The notes: generated by a model from the sequence alone, not told the origin. A DNA stretch of 64,000 bases from Metabacillus endolithicus (GCF_023078335.1 NZ_CP095550.1:4322001-4386000), one strand, 5' to 3'. Shown: positions 1 through 9,673, counted from the first letter of the stretch. Made by a program: numbers and translations.

Positions 1-1033
1 CTTGTTTTTTTAGTGAAATATGTTTTAGACGTTCTTTTATCTCTTCATCACTTTCATTTTTTAACATTAAGTTCTTTTTAGAACCAGCTTCATCCAACAA
101 ATCGATTGCTTTATCAGGAAGATATCGGTCTTGAATATAACGATGTGAAAGGGAAACGCAGGCTTCAATAGCTTCATCAGAATAAGATACATGATGATAT
201 TGCTCGTACTTATCTTGAATACCTTTTAAGATTTCAATCGCTTTATCAATTGTTGGTTCATGAACCATTACTGGCTGAAAGCGTCGCTCAAGTGCAGCAT
301 CTTTTTCAATTTTTCTATATTCTTTTAATGTTGTAGCACCTACAACTTGTAGCTCTCCTCTTGCCAGAGCTGGTTTTAGGATATTACCTGCATCCATTGA
401 CCCCTCTGCTGAACCAGCCCCAACAAGCTGATGAATTTCATCTATGAATAATATAATGTTTTTACGATTTTGTAGCTCTTCTATAATCTTCTTCATTCGT
501 TCTTCAAATTGACCTCTAATCCCTGTATTTGCAACAAGTGATGCTACATCTAAGAGATAAACCTCTTTATTTGTAAGTTTTGCTGGAACAGATCCGTTTG
601 CAATCTTCAAAGCAAGACCTTCCACGACAGCTGTTTTACCTACGCCTGGTTCTCCAATTAACACGGGATTATTTTTGTTTCGGCGGTTTAAGATTTCAAT
701 CATTCGCTCAACTTCTTCATCACGGCCAATCACAGGATCGATTAAGCCTGCTCGTGCAGCATGAGTTAAATTACGGCCAAGTTGGTCAAGAATTCCACCA
801 CCGCTGGATTGAGTTTTTGGTTGAGCGTTTTCCGCTGATGATCCTTGTTGTTGAAATTCTTTCATAAATTGTTCAAATGGAAACGAAGGAAATCCCCCTG
901 CAAATCCTGAAGGGATAGCTTGTTTATACATTGAATAGCAGTCTTTACATAATGTTAGTTGCTTATGTTGATTATTTATTTGAACGTTTAAATGAACTGT
1001 AGCTTGCTTTGATTGACAATTTTCACACATCAT
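1..1033 (-). CDS. clpE: ATP-dependent Clp protease ATP-binding subunit ClpE (partial, C-terminus outside window)
   Basis: Reading the minus strand from 1033 gives an open frame to the window edge (344 codons). The N-terminus has a zinc finger with Cys at residues 3, 6, 29 and 32, a feature that separates ClpE from ClpC. A Gly-rich linker follows, then the first AAA+ domain with Walker A (GEPGVGKT), Walker B and IDEIH. ClpE unfolds aggregated proteins and feeds ClpP in the cytoplasm under heat stress. The ATG at 1033 has an AGGAG site just upstream. The promoter is covered by CtsR boxes, which fits the family's known class III heat-shock control. The second ATPase domain lies beyond the window. 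Confidence 0.93.
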   Translation of the reverse strand, partial: MMCENCQSKQATVHLNVQINNQHKQLTLCKDCYSMYKQAIPSGFAGGFPSFPFEQFMKEFQQQGSSAENAQPKTQSSGGGILDQLGRNLTHAARAGLIDPVIGRDEEVERMIEILNRRNKNNPVLIGEPGVGKTAVVEGLALKIANGSVPAKLTNKEVYLLDVASLVANTGIRGQFEERMKKIIEELQNRKNIILFIDEIHQLVGAGSAEGSMDAGNILKPALARGELQVVGATTLKEYRKIEKDAALERRFQPVMVHEPTIDKAIEILKGIQDKYEQYHHVSYSDEAIEACVSLSHRYIQDRYLPDKAIDLLDEAGSKKNLMLKNESDEEIKERLKHISLKKQ

Positions 1034-1087
1034 CTTTAAAACTCCTTTTCATTAATAATTTATATAGAAAAGATTTCTGTGAAAGAG

Positions 1088-1175
1088 TTTGATCTTTATT
1101 GACCAATAGGATAAAAAGAAAGAGGTCTTATGTTTGACCTTCTTTGATCATAGTATACTTTGACCTTTTTTGACT
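1088..1175 (-). promoter_or_regulatory. Three CtsR operator boxes upstream of clpE
   Basis: On the minus strand three copies of the CtsR heptad direct repeat (consensus RGTCAAA-NNN-RGTCAAA) are visible: AGTCAAA-AAA-GGTCAAA at 1159-1175, GATCAAA-GAA-GGTCAAA at 1133-1149 and GGTCAAT-AAA-GATCAAA at 1088-1104. The first sits exactly inside the promoter spacer and the other two lie in the 5' leader, so bound CtsR would block both polymerase binding and elongation. Confidence 0.9.
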
Positions 1176-1180
1176 TTCAA
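1152..1180 (-). promoter_or_regulatory. Sigma-A promoter of clpE
   Basis: On the minus strand TTGAAA (1175-1180) and TATACT (1152-1157) are separated by 17 bp. The spacer is almost entirely the first CtsR box. Confidence 0.85.
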
Positions 1181-1312
1181 GTGTTTTGCCTGAATTTCTG
1201 AAATGGGATTTCTTTACAGGAATTTTAAAAGAGGTTATGAAAATGAAGTGAATCATCTCTATTTACGCTCATATAATGATACAAGCTGTTTAACTATAGT
1301 GAGGTGTAAAGG

Positions 1313-2341
1313 ATGAGGAGATCTTGGATTGCCTCGTTTCAAGTCGCTGCTGTTTATGTAGGAACAGTAGTAGGAGCTGGATTTGCGACTGGACGAGAAA
1401 TAGTTGAGTTTTTTACAAAATACGGTATTTTTGGACTTGCAGGTATTTTATTAGTGGGTTTTATTTTTGTTTATATTGGGACGAAAATGCTCATCCTATC
1501 AAAGCGAATTAACGCAGCTTCTTATCAAGATTTAATGATCTTTTTATTTGGTAAGAAAATAGGAAGATTTATAAATATTTTTATGCTCATCATATTATTA
1601 GGATTAACCTCTATCATGTTGTCAGGTGCAGGAGCAATATTTAAAGAACAGCTTGGTCTTTCTGTAAGGTTAGGTGTTATTATTACGATTTTATTAACAA
1701 TAGCTGTTATGTTTTTTGGAATTAAGGGGTTATTTAGTGTAAATATCATCGTAGTACCGATGCTGATTCTATTTAGTACAATTCTAGCTGTTCAATCTTT
1801 CTCTATTGAAGCTTTAAGTGTAATGCCCGATAAAACATCTGCCACGTTTAAATGGATTCTTTCTGCTGTTTCTTATGCAGCCTTTAATTTAACAATGGCT
1901 GCAGCTGTTTTAGTGCCTTTAGCAAATGAAATTCAAGATGAGAAAGTCTTGAAACGGGGAGGAATCCTTGGGGGAGTCTTTTTAACCGCAATCCTAATTA
2001 GCAGTCATATTGCTCTTTCGACTCTTCCTAACGTTATGGATTATGACATACCGATGGCCGAGGTAATGAAAACAACTTTTTATGCCATTTATTTTATTTA
2101 CATAGCTGTTATATATGGTGAAGTTTTTACCTCAGTTATAGGCAATTTATATGGTTTAGAAAGACAAGTAGCATCGTTTCTCAATATACCTAGTATGATT
2201 ATTGTTTGCTCTATACTATGTGTAGCCGCTTTTATAAGTAAATTTGGGTATAGTTCATTAATTTCTACATTATATCCGATCTTTGGTTATGTTTGTTTAG
2301 GAGTACTTCTGTTATTAATGATTAAAAGAGTTCCTGAGTAA
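1313..2341 (+). CDS. ykvI: YkvI family integral membrane protein
   Basis: This 342-residue protein is almost entirely hydrophobic, with roughly ten predicted membrane spans. It opens with a short cytoplasmic segment and a Gly-rich first helix (YVGTVVGAGFATGREI) of the kind seen in LeuT-fold transporters. Family members are annotated only as uncharacterised YkvI membrane proteins, so a transport role is an inference and the substrate is unknown. The ATG at 1313 has GAGGTG seven bases upstream. It lies between clpE and the que operon, as in B. subtilis, and is divergent from clpE. Confidence 0.85.
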   Translation: MRRSWIASFQVAAVYVGTVVGAGFATGREIVEFFTKYGIFGLAGILLVGFIFVYIGTKMLILSKRINAASYQDLMIFLFGKKIGRFINIFMLIILLGLTSIMLSGAGAIFKEQLGLSVRLGVIITILLTIAVMFFGIKGLFSVNIIVVPMLILFSTILAVQSFSIEALSVMPDKTSATFKWILSAVSYAAFNLTMAAAVLVPLANEIQDEKVLKRGGILGGVFLTAILISSHIALSTLPNVMDYDIPMAEVMKTTFYAIYFIYIAVIYGEVFTSVIGNLYGLERQVASFLNIPSMIIVCSILCVAAFISKFGYSSLISTLYPIFGYVCLGVLLLLMIKRVPE

Positions 2342-2351
2342 CTGTGCAAAT

Positions 2352-2405
2352 TTAACGACCGTGTTAGATGCTTGTATTGTTAAGCTATTTCAACACGGTC
2401 GTTAA
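2352..2405. repeat. 14-bp perfect inverted repeat after ykvI
   Basis: TTAACGACCGTGTT (2352-2365) is the exact reverse complement of AACACGGTCGTTAA (2392-2405), with a 26-base loop. There is no T-run behind it, so it is not a standard intrinsic terminator. It could end ykvI mRNA, stabilise its 3' end, or form two half-sites for a DNA-binding protein ahead of the next gene. Confidence 0.6.
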
Positions 2406-2449
2406 TGCTTTATACTAATAGGACAAGTTGTGCAAAGTGGAGGGCGAAT

Positions 2450-3183
2450 ATGGAACGAATTGCAATTATCTCGGATATTCATGGAAATATTCCTGCGTTA
2501 GATGCAGTTTTAGATGACATAAAACAAAAAAAGATTCAACGTATTTTTTGTTTAGGAGATTTAGTTGGAAAAGGACCTGATTCTTATAAAGTTATTCAGA
2601 AAATAAGACAAAGCTGTGAAAAAGTTATAAAAGGGAATTGGGATGACTTCATTACAAAGGAAACTGAATTTGAATCATTGAAGTGGCATCAACATCAATT
2701 AACAGCGGATCAAAATCTTTATTTGGAGTCATTGCCTTTTTCTTATGATTTTTATATGAGCGGAAAACTGATCCGATTATTTCATGCTTCACCACATAGC
2801 GTCTATACAAGAGTCCAGCCTTGGGATTCAATTGAGACACGATTAGGTATGTTTACTAATACGGATTACACCGGATTAAGCACTTATCAACCGGATGTTG
2901 TTGGTTATGGTGATGTTCATCATGCTTTTATTCAACATATAGATGGGAAAACACTATTTAATACAGGAAGTGTAGGCAATCCTTTAGACCTCACTCAGGC
3001 TTCTTATACGATCGTCGAAGGGGAATATGATTCTAAAAGGGAAGCGGCTTTAATATCACCTTTGTACGAGTACCATATAATATTGAAAGAGCTATCCAAT
3101 TAGCTAAAGATGCAGAAATGCCTGACCTAGAGCCATACATACAAGAGTTAACAACAGCAAAGTACAGAGGTTTAAACAATTAG
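2450..3183 (+). pseudogene. Calcineurin-like metallophosphoesterase (YfcE-like), single frameshift
   Basis: The start ATG at 2450 follows GTGGAGGG. The protein begins with the metal-binding pattern of the family (ISDIHGN at residues 6-12), then GDLVGKGP, GNWD and GDVHHAF, all expected of a small dimetal phosphodiesterase or phosphatase. The frame stops at 3103, but the neighbouring frame continues without a break as VRVPYNIERAIQLAKDAE to a stop at 3181-3183, the usual C-terminus of this family. One extra T in the run at 3061-3063 joins the frames. A sequencing error is more likely than a real mutation because the rest is intact. The substrate is not known. A terminator follows. Confidence 0.82.
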
Positions 3184-3200
3184 ATAGAGGTACTTTTATA

Positions 3201-3232
3201 AAAGCAATCAAAACAATCTTGATTGCTTTTTT
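3201..3232 (+). terminator. Intrinsic terminator after the phosphoesterase
   Basis: AAAGCAATCAA pairs with TTGATTGCTTT (11-bp stem, 7-base loop) and runs into TTTTTT. Confidence 0.8.
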
Positions 3233-3424
3233 ATATGTAAGGTCTAGTAAAATTTATAGGTGTCCTGGCAGGTTTTATTGAAAGAGGTTTTGAAAAAAAT
3301 ATGTAAATCCTGGTAAATTTTTAAATATGCTCATTTACGGTCAAATAATGTTGTTTTTCATTGAAAAAGGTATTATTAAACGAATTATCACATATTTATT
3401 AAGAAAATCACCAAAGTGTTACGT

Positions 3425-3641
3425 TTGACTGTATTGTTTCTTTCGTATTATGATAACTTTAACTAAAACTGTGGGGTGATAATATGGGGCAGTGTTAAAA
3501 ATAAATAGTATTGTTATCGCATCCCTTATTGTACTCCAAGCGGACGCCGATAATAAGAATAGATGTATATAGGTTTTGTGTTAGACTTAACTCTCAGGAG
3601 GTGACTCCTTTTCCGTTTTTTTACGGAGAAAGGAAGCTTAT
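3425..3641 (+). promoter_or_regulatory. Promoter and long structured 5' leader of the CNNM/CorC gene
   Basis: TTGACT (3425-3430), an 18-bp spacer and TATGAT (3449-3454) make a good sigma-A promoter. This leaves an untranslated leader of about 180 bases before the TTG start at 3642. A tiny frame (ATG at 3484, four codons) follows the promoter. Near the 3' end, AGGAG-GTGA-CTCCT can fold on itself, while the overlapping CTCCTTTTCCGT segment can instead pair with ACGGAGAAAGG, which contains the ribosome-binding site. Mutually exclusive hairpins of this sort suggest translational control. I do not recognise the M-box or yybP-ykoY consensus. Confidence 0.5.
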
Positions 3642-4984
3642 TTGGACATAGTAAATTTGTTGCTTGTTGCAATTTTAATCGCTCTTACGGGTTTTTTCGT
3701 TGCTTCTGAATTTGCGATCATTAGAATTAGGAGCTCTCGTATTGACCAATTAATTGCAGAAGGAAACAAAAAGGCAAGTGCCGCGAAGAAAGTCATTAAT
3801 AACCTTGATGAATATCTATCGGCTTGTCAATTAGGAATAACCATTACTGCTCTTGGGTTAGGTTGGTTAGGTGAACCAACCATAGAACACATGTTAAAAC
3901 CAGTGTTTCAGCAGTATGATCTACCTTCATCCGTGTCAACAGTGTTATCATTTTCAATTGCGTTTGTGACGATTACATTTTTGCATGTTGTTGTAGGTGA
4001 ATTAGCTCCAAAAACAGTAGCCATCCAAAAGGCTGAAGCTGTTAGTTTATGGTTTTCTAAGCCATTAATGGCATTCTATATTATAATGTACCCATTTATT
4101 TGGGCTTTAAACGGATCTGCTCGATTTATTACAGGATTATTTGGTTTTAAGCCTGTATCGGAACATGAAATGGCGCATAGTGAAGAAGAGCTTAGAATCA
4201 TTCTTTCTGAAAGTTTTAAAAGTGGTGAAATTAATCAATCTGAATTTAAGTATGTGAATAAAATATTTGAATTTGATAACCGAATTGCGAAGGAAATAAT
4301 GGTGCCTCGAACGGAGATTGTTTCGTTATCGATTGATGCTACAATTCAAGAGCAATTAGAAATTATTAAGGACGAAAAATATACACGATATCCAATTGTA
4401 GATGGTGATAAAGATCATATCGTTGGAATTGTAAATATTAAAGAAATATTCACTGACTTAATACACTTTGAAAATCAAAAAACGTTTACAATTGATAAAT
4501 ATGTAAGACCGATTATTCAGGTGATCGAATCAATACCTATCCATGAATTGTTGCTTAAAATGCAAAGAGAAAGAATTCATATGGCCATATTAATTGATGA
4601 ATATGGTGGTACAGCCGGCTTGTCACGGTTGAGGATATTCTAGAAGAAATTGTTGGAGAAATACGTGATGAATTCGATGCTGACGAAGTTCCGCTTGTTC
4701 AAAAATTAAATGATACAAAATATATCATTGATGGCAAAGTATTAGTAAGCGAAATAAATGAGCTATTAGGTCTTGATATCGATGATTCTGATGTTGATAC
4801 AATTGGTGGTTGGGTACTTACAGAACAATATGACATCAAAAAAGGTGACTATATTGAATTTGGATCACATATGTTTAAAGTACATGACATGGAAAACCAT
4901 CACATTCGTTCGCTAGAAATAACAAAGATTCCACAGGTTTTACCAAATCCAGCGTTGCTTGATAAAGAAGTAGCCACTTCATAA
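3642..4984 (+). pseudogene. CNNM/HlyC-CorC family membrane protein with CBS domains, single frameshift
   Basis: The protein starts at TTG 3642 behind GGAGAAAGG. It has the CNNM (DUF21) domain with about four membrane segments (residues 1-190, including the conserved [10 protein letters not shown] start and [17 protein letters not shown]), then a CBS pair (about 210-335), then a CorC_HlyC transporter-associated domain. The frame breaks at about 4623, in EYGGTAGL; adding one G restores [21 protein letters not shown] and reading continues to 4984. The family is linked to magnesium or cobalt efflux or homeostasis, and the exact ion cannot be deduced here. The complete length of about 447 residues is normal. 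A terminator follows at once. Confidence 0.85.
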
Positions 4985-4987
4985 TAG

Positions 4988-5017
4988 AAGAACCTACAAA
5001 AAATGTAGGTTCTTTTT
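4988..5017 (+). terminator. Terminator of the CNNM/CorC gene
   Basis: AAGAACCTACA and TGTAGGTTCTT form an 11-bp stem with an A5 loop, followed by a T-run. Confidence 0.85.
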
Positions 5018-5154
5018 GTTATTTAAGATTATTAGCCTCTTATACCAAGAAATGACTTTTGATATAAGATTGTTTAAGAATGAAAGTTCTCTTTAAGGTA
5101 AAAATATTAAAAGCTTCTGAAATGAGGCTAATACGCTAAAAAGGGGTTTTTGGT

Positions 5155-5274
5155 ATGACACAATCAAAATCACAAAAGAAACGTCAATGGACGGTTCGAA
5201 AACAATCTCAAAATCCTCATGGTAAAGTAAAATCCTTTGACCAGCTTTTAGAAGAAGCAGGTAAAAAAGAATAA
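5155..5274 (+). CDS. 39-residue basic hypothetical protein
   Basis: ATG at 5155 opens a 39-residue frame rich in Lys and Gln, starting MTQSKSQKKRQWTVRKQSQ and containing the phrase NPHGKVKSFDQLLEE. The upstream site (AAAAGGGG) is reasonable, and the frame ends just before a strong terminator. It resembles short conserved Bacillus proteins of unknown function. I assign no role. It lies between the CNNM gene and a convergent DUF2254 gene. Confidence 0.6.
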   Translation: MTQSKSQKKRQWTVRKQSQNPHGKVKSFDQLLEEAGKKE

Positions 5275-5279
5275 AATAA

Positions 5280-5313
5280 GAAAGGTGGGTGAGTGTTCAC
5301 CTCACCTTTCTTT
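5280..5313. terminator. Bidirectional terminator between the small gene and the DUF2254 gene
   Basis: GAAAGGTGGGTGA pairs with TCACCTCACCTTTC with one bulged base. The minus-strand gene's stop codon (5302-5304) lies inside the stem. Confidence 0.75.
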
Positions 5314-6654
5314 GAGAAGTAATTCTTGTATTTTCTTTTGTTTATTACATTCTTTTGCTATCGATTTTAATAGCTTATTTAAAAAATCCCGATCTTTTGA
5401 CAACCACTTTACTTCGTTTAATCCTTCCACAATATAAAAGGAAAAATCCCAAACAGAGTTTCTGATGTATTGGGTATTTCCTTGTGCAATAAACGAAAGG
5501 GCTTTTAATATTGAAGCCATAACAGAAACATCTTCTCTGGCATAATAACGAATTTGATAAAAGCATTCATATAGATAGTCATCAAAAGATGGCTTTTCAA
5601 AGATCAGACGCAATTGGTGATGTTCATCATAATGAAAAGGTGTGGCTAAATGTTTCTTTCCTAATAGTGACAAGATTTTTGCTAAATGATTGATACTATT
5701 TATCGCTGTATAAGGATCGTTGATTCCTGGTGAAACAGCTCTTAGTGCGATTTCAACTAATTTTTGTAAACCAAAATGAACATCCTGAACAGGCTCTTGA
5801 TCGGATGAAATTGTTATAAAAGTTGAATACATTTTTGATTTTGAGACATCTCTAAGGCCCCAGATTGAAAAAAGAACGGTATCTTCATCAACATACTTAC
5901 CAAGATCTTGTTCTAGCTTTATAATTAAATCATCTTTTGATGCTTGAGAAATTATTTTTTCAAGTTCAATATACTCAATATATCCCGAACGCTTGCTGTA
6001 AAGAGAGTAAGGCTTAACTGTTTGAATTTCATCATATTCCCAATTCTCCCATGGTGGGTCCTCCCTAAATTCCTGTTCATCAACAAAATGCTTATGAATA
6101 GATGTAATTGTTTTTTTCGTGATATTGAAAATTAAGTTACTTACTTTTATCCATGTTGTAACATGATGAATAAAAAAGACAAACATTCCCAAGCAAATGA
6201 TTGACACGAATATGGCTAGTGTTGGAACAATAAAAAGTGTACTGTTATCATTTTTTCGTACTAATAATAATAAAATAATTGTATAGATAAAACCTCCAAT
6301 AAAAATTCCGAGTACACGCTGTGTATGATGATCTGTAATAAAATTTTGTAATGTCCTGGGAGAAAACTGTGATAAATAGGTTGTTAGGACTACAAGAATT
6401 GATGAAAATGTAATAGTTGTCATCGTTAGTAAGGAAGTTGCTAAAGAACTTAATATTGTTTGTGAAAGGTTCATATCAGATAGAAAAAGATCTGGAATTT
6501 TTGTATAAAAAGGTTGATTCATCAGATAACGATCTAAAAACATGCTTAGTACGGCCAAAATAAAAGCAAATATTCCATATACTGTTGGCAAATACCAAAA
6601 GCTGGATCGAACCCGAATAATGAGTTGTTTTAGTGACAAAAGAAAGTTTCCCAA
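5302..6654 (-). CDS. DUF2254 family membrane protein
   Basis: This 450-residue protein has four membrane spans in the first 170 residues (two near 20-45 and 65-95, two near 115-170), followed by a long cytoplasmic part with VSPGINDPYTAINSINHLA and a His- and Arg-rich C-terminal half. This is the architecture of DUF2254 predicted membrane proteins, whose function is unknown. The start is a TTG at 6654, with only a weak GGAT upstream, so the exact N-terminus is uncertain. It is transcribed alone, convergent with the 39-residue gene. Confidence 0.8.
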   Translation of the reverse strand: MGNFLLSLKQLIIRVRSSFWYLPTVYGIFAFILAVLSMFLDRYLMNQPFYTKIPDLFLSDMNLSQTILSSLATSLLTMTTITFSSILVVLTTYLSQFSPRTLQNFITDHHTQRVLGIFIGGFIYTIILLLLVRKNDNSTLFIVPTLAIFVSIICLGMFVFFIHHVTTWIKVSNLIFNITKKTITSIHKHFVDEQEFREDPPWENWEYDEIQTVKPYSLYSKRSGYIEYIELEKIISQASKDDLIIKLEQDLGKYVDEDTVLFSIWGLRDVSKSKMYSTFITISSDQEPVQDVHFGLQKLVEIALRAVSPGINDPYTAINSINHLAKILSLLGKKHLATPFHYDEHHQLRLIFEKPSFDDYLYECFYQIRYYAREDVSVMASILKALSFIAQGNTQYIRNSVWDFSFYIVEGLNEVKWLSKDRDFLNKLLKSIAKECNKQKKIQELLLKER

Positions 6655-6747
6655 TCAATAAATCCATTGCAAATTGAATTTATTCGTGATATATTTTCTA
6701 AGTTGAAAATTTAACAGTAAATCCGATTTTAGACGTAAAGAAATCGG

Positions 6748-6783
6748 GAGAGGTTCTAGCACAACCCTCTATAAAAAACTATG
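6748..6783 (+). promoter_or_regulatory. preQ1-I riboswitch aptamer controlling queCDEF
   Basis: AGAGGTTCTAGC, then ACAACCCTCT and the A-rich tail ATAAAAAACTA, match the class I preQ1 aptamer almost base for base. AGAGG/CCTCT forms P1, the loop carries the specificity C, and the A-rich tail folds into the pseudoknot. It lies 160 bases before queC with a terminator between them, so preQ1 binding should lower que expression. Confidence 0.93.
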
Positions 6784-6821
6784 ATATCTTTGATATAAAG
6801 TTTTATATAGAACAATGCTGG

Positions 6822-6854
6822 ACACCTCGAATTTTTTATTCGAAGGTGTTTTTT
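6822..6854 (+). terminator. Riboswitch-controlled terminator before queC
   Basis: ACACCTCGAAT pairs with ATTCGAAGGTGT with one bulge and is followed by TTTTTT. A segment between aptamer and terminator, AGTTTTATATAGAAC (6799-6813), can pair with GTTCTA and TATAAAAAACT of the aptamer, a candidate alternative fold. Confidence 0.8.
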
Positions 6855-6941
6855 GTTTACCATATTACAAATAACGAACATATAGATTTTTTAAGTTTGT
6901 GTTATTTACCAATTGTTATTCATAGGAAAGGAACGGTTAGA

Positions 6942-7604
6942 ATGAAAAATGAAAAAGCAGTCGTTGTTTTCAGTGGCGGACAAGATAGTACAACATGCTT
7001 ATTTTGGGCGTTAAAGCAATTCAAGGAAGTAGTGGCTGTAACATTTAATTATAATCAACGCCACAGCTTAGAAATTGAGGTTGCAAAATCTATTGCTGAG
7101 GAACTTCATGTTAAGCATCATATTTTAGATATGCATTTACTAAATCAGCTAGCACCTAATGCGTTAACAAGAACGGATATTGAAATTGAACAAAAAGATA
7201 GTGAGCTACCATCTACTTTTGTACCAGGTCGTAATCTACTATTTTTATCGTTTGCAACAATTTTGGCAAATCAAATAGGTGCAAAACATATTGTAACAGG
7301 TGTGTGTGAAACTGATTTTAGCGGTTACCCAGATTGTCGAGATGCATTTGTTAAATCATGTAATGTAACGTTAAACCTAGCACTGGATAAACCATTTGTT
7401 ATTCATACACCGCTAATGTGGATTAATAAAGCGGAAACTTGGAAATTGGCTGACGAGCTTGGGGCGTTAGATTTTGTTCGAGAAAAAACATTAACATGCT
7501 ATAACGGTTTGATAGCAGAAGGCTGTGGTGAGTGTCCAGCTTGTGAGTTAAGAAGAAAGGGACTTGAGGAATATCTAGTTGAAAAAGGAGTGAGTGTTAA
7601 ATGA
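6942..7604 (+). CDS. queC: 7-cyano-7-deazaguanine synthase QueC
   Basis: QueC converts 7-carboxy-7-deazaguanine to preQ0 using ATP and ammonia. The 220-residue protein has the PP-loop SGGQDS at residues 11-16 and the zinc-binding Cys cluster GCGECPAC near residues 195-202. The ATG at 6942 follows AAAGGAACGG and matches family N-termini. An in-frame start at 6846 would lie inside the terminator and is rejected. First gene of queCDEF; it overlaps queD by four bases. Confidence 0.96.
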   Translation: MKNEKAVVVFSGGQDSTTCLFWALKQFKEVVAVTFNYNQRHSLEIEVAKSIAEELHVKHHILDMHLLNQLAPNALTRTDIEIEQKDSELPSTFVPGRNLLFLSFATILANQIGAKHIVTGVCETDFSGYPDCRDAFVKSCNVTLNLALDKPFVIHTPLMWINKAETWKLADELGALDFVREKTLTCYNGLIAEGCGECPACELRRKGLEEYLVEKGVSVK

Positions 7605-8038
7605 TTCAGCAGATTTATCCGCAGGTTCAGCATTCATATCAATTTGAGTTAAACAAAGATATGCATATAGCAGCAGCACATTATATCCCTCATGAAGATG
7701 CTGGGAAATGTCAGAAGGTACATGGACACACATATTTTGTCAATATTACAATTGCTGGTGATAAACTTGATGAATCAGGTTTTCTTGTGAATTTTGCTTC
7801 ATTAAAGAAACTTATTCATAACCGCTTTGATCATTCGCTATTAAACGATCATACTGATCTTTTTTCAGAGGAAGACTCTAATTATTTTCCGACGACTGAA
7901 GGAGTAGCCAGAGCCATTTATGAAGTAATTCAAAATGAGCTTGATACAAAAGCGAATAAACCAAAATGTGTTCAAGTTTTTGTAAGAGAAACACCTACAA
8001 GTTATGTTGTGTTCCGTCCTAAGCGCAAGGAGGGATAA
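7601..8038 (+). CDS. queD: 6-carboxy-5,6,7,8-tetrahydropterin synthase QueD
   Basis: QueD turns 7,8-dihydroneopterin triphosphate into 6-carboxytetrahydropterin. In this 145-residue protein the zinc ligands His27, His41 and His43 and the catalytic Cys37 are present (CQKVHGH). The start overlaps the queC stop (ATGA), showing translational coupling. The product is passed to QueE, encoded two bases downstream. Confidence 0.95.
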   Translation: MIQQIYPQVQHSYQFELNKDMHIAAAHYIPHEDAGKCQKVHGHTYFVNITIAGDKLDESGFLVNFASLKKLIHNRFDHSLLNDHTDLFSEEDSNYFPTTEGVARAIYEVIQNELDTKANKPKCVQVFVRETPTSYVVFRPKRKEG

Positions 8039-8040
8039 GA

Positions 8041-8769
8041 ATGAAGAAAGTTCCCGTATTAGAAATTTTTGGTCCAACCATACAAGGTGAGGGGATGGTC
8101 ATAGGTCAAAAAACAATGTTTGTTCGAACAGCTGGCTGTGATTATTCATGTAGTTGGTGTGATTCAGCTTTTACATGGGATGGATCGGCTAAAGATGATA
8201 TCAGACAAATGACAGCTGCTGATATTTGGACGGAACTAGTTGAAGTAGGCCAAGACCGGTTTTCGCATGTGACGATATCAGGAGGAAATCCAGCTTTGCT
8301 TGGAAATCTTCGAGAGCTTATCTTTTTGTTGAAGGAGAAAGGGATAAAAATAGCTATTGAAACTCAAGGTAGTAAATACCAAGAGTGGCTGAAGGATATC
8401 GATGATTTAACCATTTCTCCAAAGCCACCTAGCTCTGGAATGAAAACAGACTTTGAAAAACTAGACTTTATTATTACTGAATTAGATAGATTAGAAAGAT
8501 CTCATTGTATTAGTTTAAAAGTTGTTATCTTTAATAAAGAAGACATTCAGTATGCTAAAAATGTTCATCTTCGCTATCCAAACCTTCCATTTTATCTTCA
8601 AGTAGGAAATGATGATGTACTTGGAGGAGATACGGAAAAGCTTGTGCAGAACCTCTTAGGAAAATATGAGTGGCTAATTGATCAAGTGATAGATGATAAA
8701 GACCTAAATTCTGTGCGAGTGTTGCCGCAGCTTCATACGCTGGTCTGGGGAAATAAACGAGGTGTTTAA
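8041..8769 (+). CDS. queE: 7-carboxy-7-deazaguanine synthase QueE
   Basis: This 242-residue radical SAM enzyme contracts the pterin ring to give 7-carboxy-7-deazaguanine. The cluster cysteines are Cys33, Cys37 and Cys40 (GCDYSCSWC), preceded by the typical IQGEG. GGNPAL is the substrate or SAM-binding GGE-like motif. The ATG at 8041 has AAGGAGG upstream. Third gene of the operon. Confidence 0.95.
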   Translation: MKKVPVLEIFGPTIQGEGMVIGQKTMFVRTAGCDYSCSWCDSAFTWDGSAKDDIRQMTAADIWTELVEVGQDRFSHVTISGGNPALLGNLRELIFLLKEKGIKIAIETQGSKYQEWLKDIDDLTISPKPPSSGMKTDFEKLDFIITELDRLERSHCISLKVVIFNKEDIQYAKNVHLRYPNLPFYLQVGNDDVLGGDTEKLVQNLLGKYEWLIDQVIDDKDLNSVRVLPQLHTLVWGNKRGV

Positions 8770-8792
8770 TGTTGAAAGAGAGGGAAATTATT

Positions 8793-9290
8793 ATGGCTGG
8801 AAGAAAAAGCGATGAATTAAATGATGTTACGTTACTTGGGAATCAAGGAGTAAACTATTTGTTTGAATATTCTCCACAAATTTTAGAAACTTTTGATAAT
8901 AAGCATCCGAATCGCGATTACTTTGTAAAGTTTAATTGTCCGGAGTTTACTTCATTATGTCCGATTACGAATCAACCTGATTTTGCCACAATATATATTA
9001 GCTATATTCCTGATATAAAAATGGTTGAAAGCAAATCTCTGAAATTATATTTATTTAGCTTTAGAAACCATGGTGATTTTCACGAAGATTGTATGAATAT
9101 TATTATGAATGATTTAATTGAGTTAATGGATCCACGATATATCGAAGTATGGGGTAAGTTTACACCACGTGGTGGGATTTCAATTGATCCTTATACGAAT
9201 TATGGTAAGCCTGGTACAAAGTATGAGAAAATGGCTGAATACCGTATGATGAATCATGATCTATATCCAGAAACAGTTGATAATCGATAG
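8793..9290 (+). CDS. queF: NADPH-dependent preQ0 reductase QueF
   Basis: QueF reduces the nitrile of preQ0 to preQ1, the riboswitch ligand, so the last enzyme makes the signal that shuts the operon. The 165-residue protein shows the catalytic cysteine in FTSLCP (Cys56) and the QueF signature [20 protein letters not shown]. The ATG at 8793 has GAGAGGG upstream and gives the family N-terminus; an upstream frame extension to 8769 is less likely. A terminator follows. Confidence 0.96.
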   Translation: MAGRKSDELNDVTLLGNQGVNYLFEYSPQILETFDNKHPNRDYFVKFNCPEFTSLCPITNQPDFATIYISYIPDIKMVESKSLKLYLFSFRNHGDFHEDCMNIIMNDLIELMDPRYIEVWGKFTPRGGISIDPYTNYGKPGTKYEKMAEYRMMNHDLYPETVDNR

Positions 9291-9304
9291 ATTTTTGGTT
9301 TAAT

Positions 9305-9332
9305 AAGGTGTGTCCTATGGACATGCCTTTTT
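9305..9332 (+). terminator. Terminator of queCDEF
   Basis: AAGGTGTGTCC and GGACATGCCTT pair around a short loop, followed by TTTTTC. Confidence 0.75.
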
Positions 9333-9430
9333 CATTATTTATGTAATAAAAGTTACTGCTTGATTAAGAAGAGGAAAAGTGTAATAGTCATGAGAGGATG
9401 GTTATTTATACTGAGGGTTTGTTTCATTAT

Positions 9431-9580
9431 TTAGATTGTGTAATACATACCGATAAATTCAATATTTAACTCTTTTCCAAGGACTTCTGTAAGTAATTTA
9501 AGTTCTGCCATTGCTTCTAAAATATGGTTAGCATTAATGGTTAGTTCTTTTGAGTCGATAGCAAATACAAATTTCTTCAT
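9431..9580 (-). CDS. 49-residue hypothetical protein
   Basis: The ATG at 9580 (minus strand) has AAAGGGGA eight bases upstream. The frame encodes a compact 49-residue acidic protein with beta-strand then helix character (MKKFVFAIDSKELTINANH, then an LEAMAELKLLTEVLG helix). I do not recognise a family. The clean ribosome-binding site and amphipathic pattern argue that it is real. Confidence 0.5.
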   Translation of the reverse strand: MKKFVFAIDSKELTINANHILEAMAELKLLTEVLGKELNIEFIGMYYTI

Positions 9581-9673
9581 TTTATCGTCCCCTTTCACTT
9601 CTTTTCATTATAATATGTTAGAAAATCTCACAGTTATAGAGATATGTAAGAGAATCTGACAATGTTTATTATA

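Noticed and set aside
3461..3641. M-box magnesium or yybP-ykoY manganese riboswitch before the CNNM/CorC gene
   Set aside because: Their conserved core sequences do not appear, so only an unnamed structured leader is claimed.
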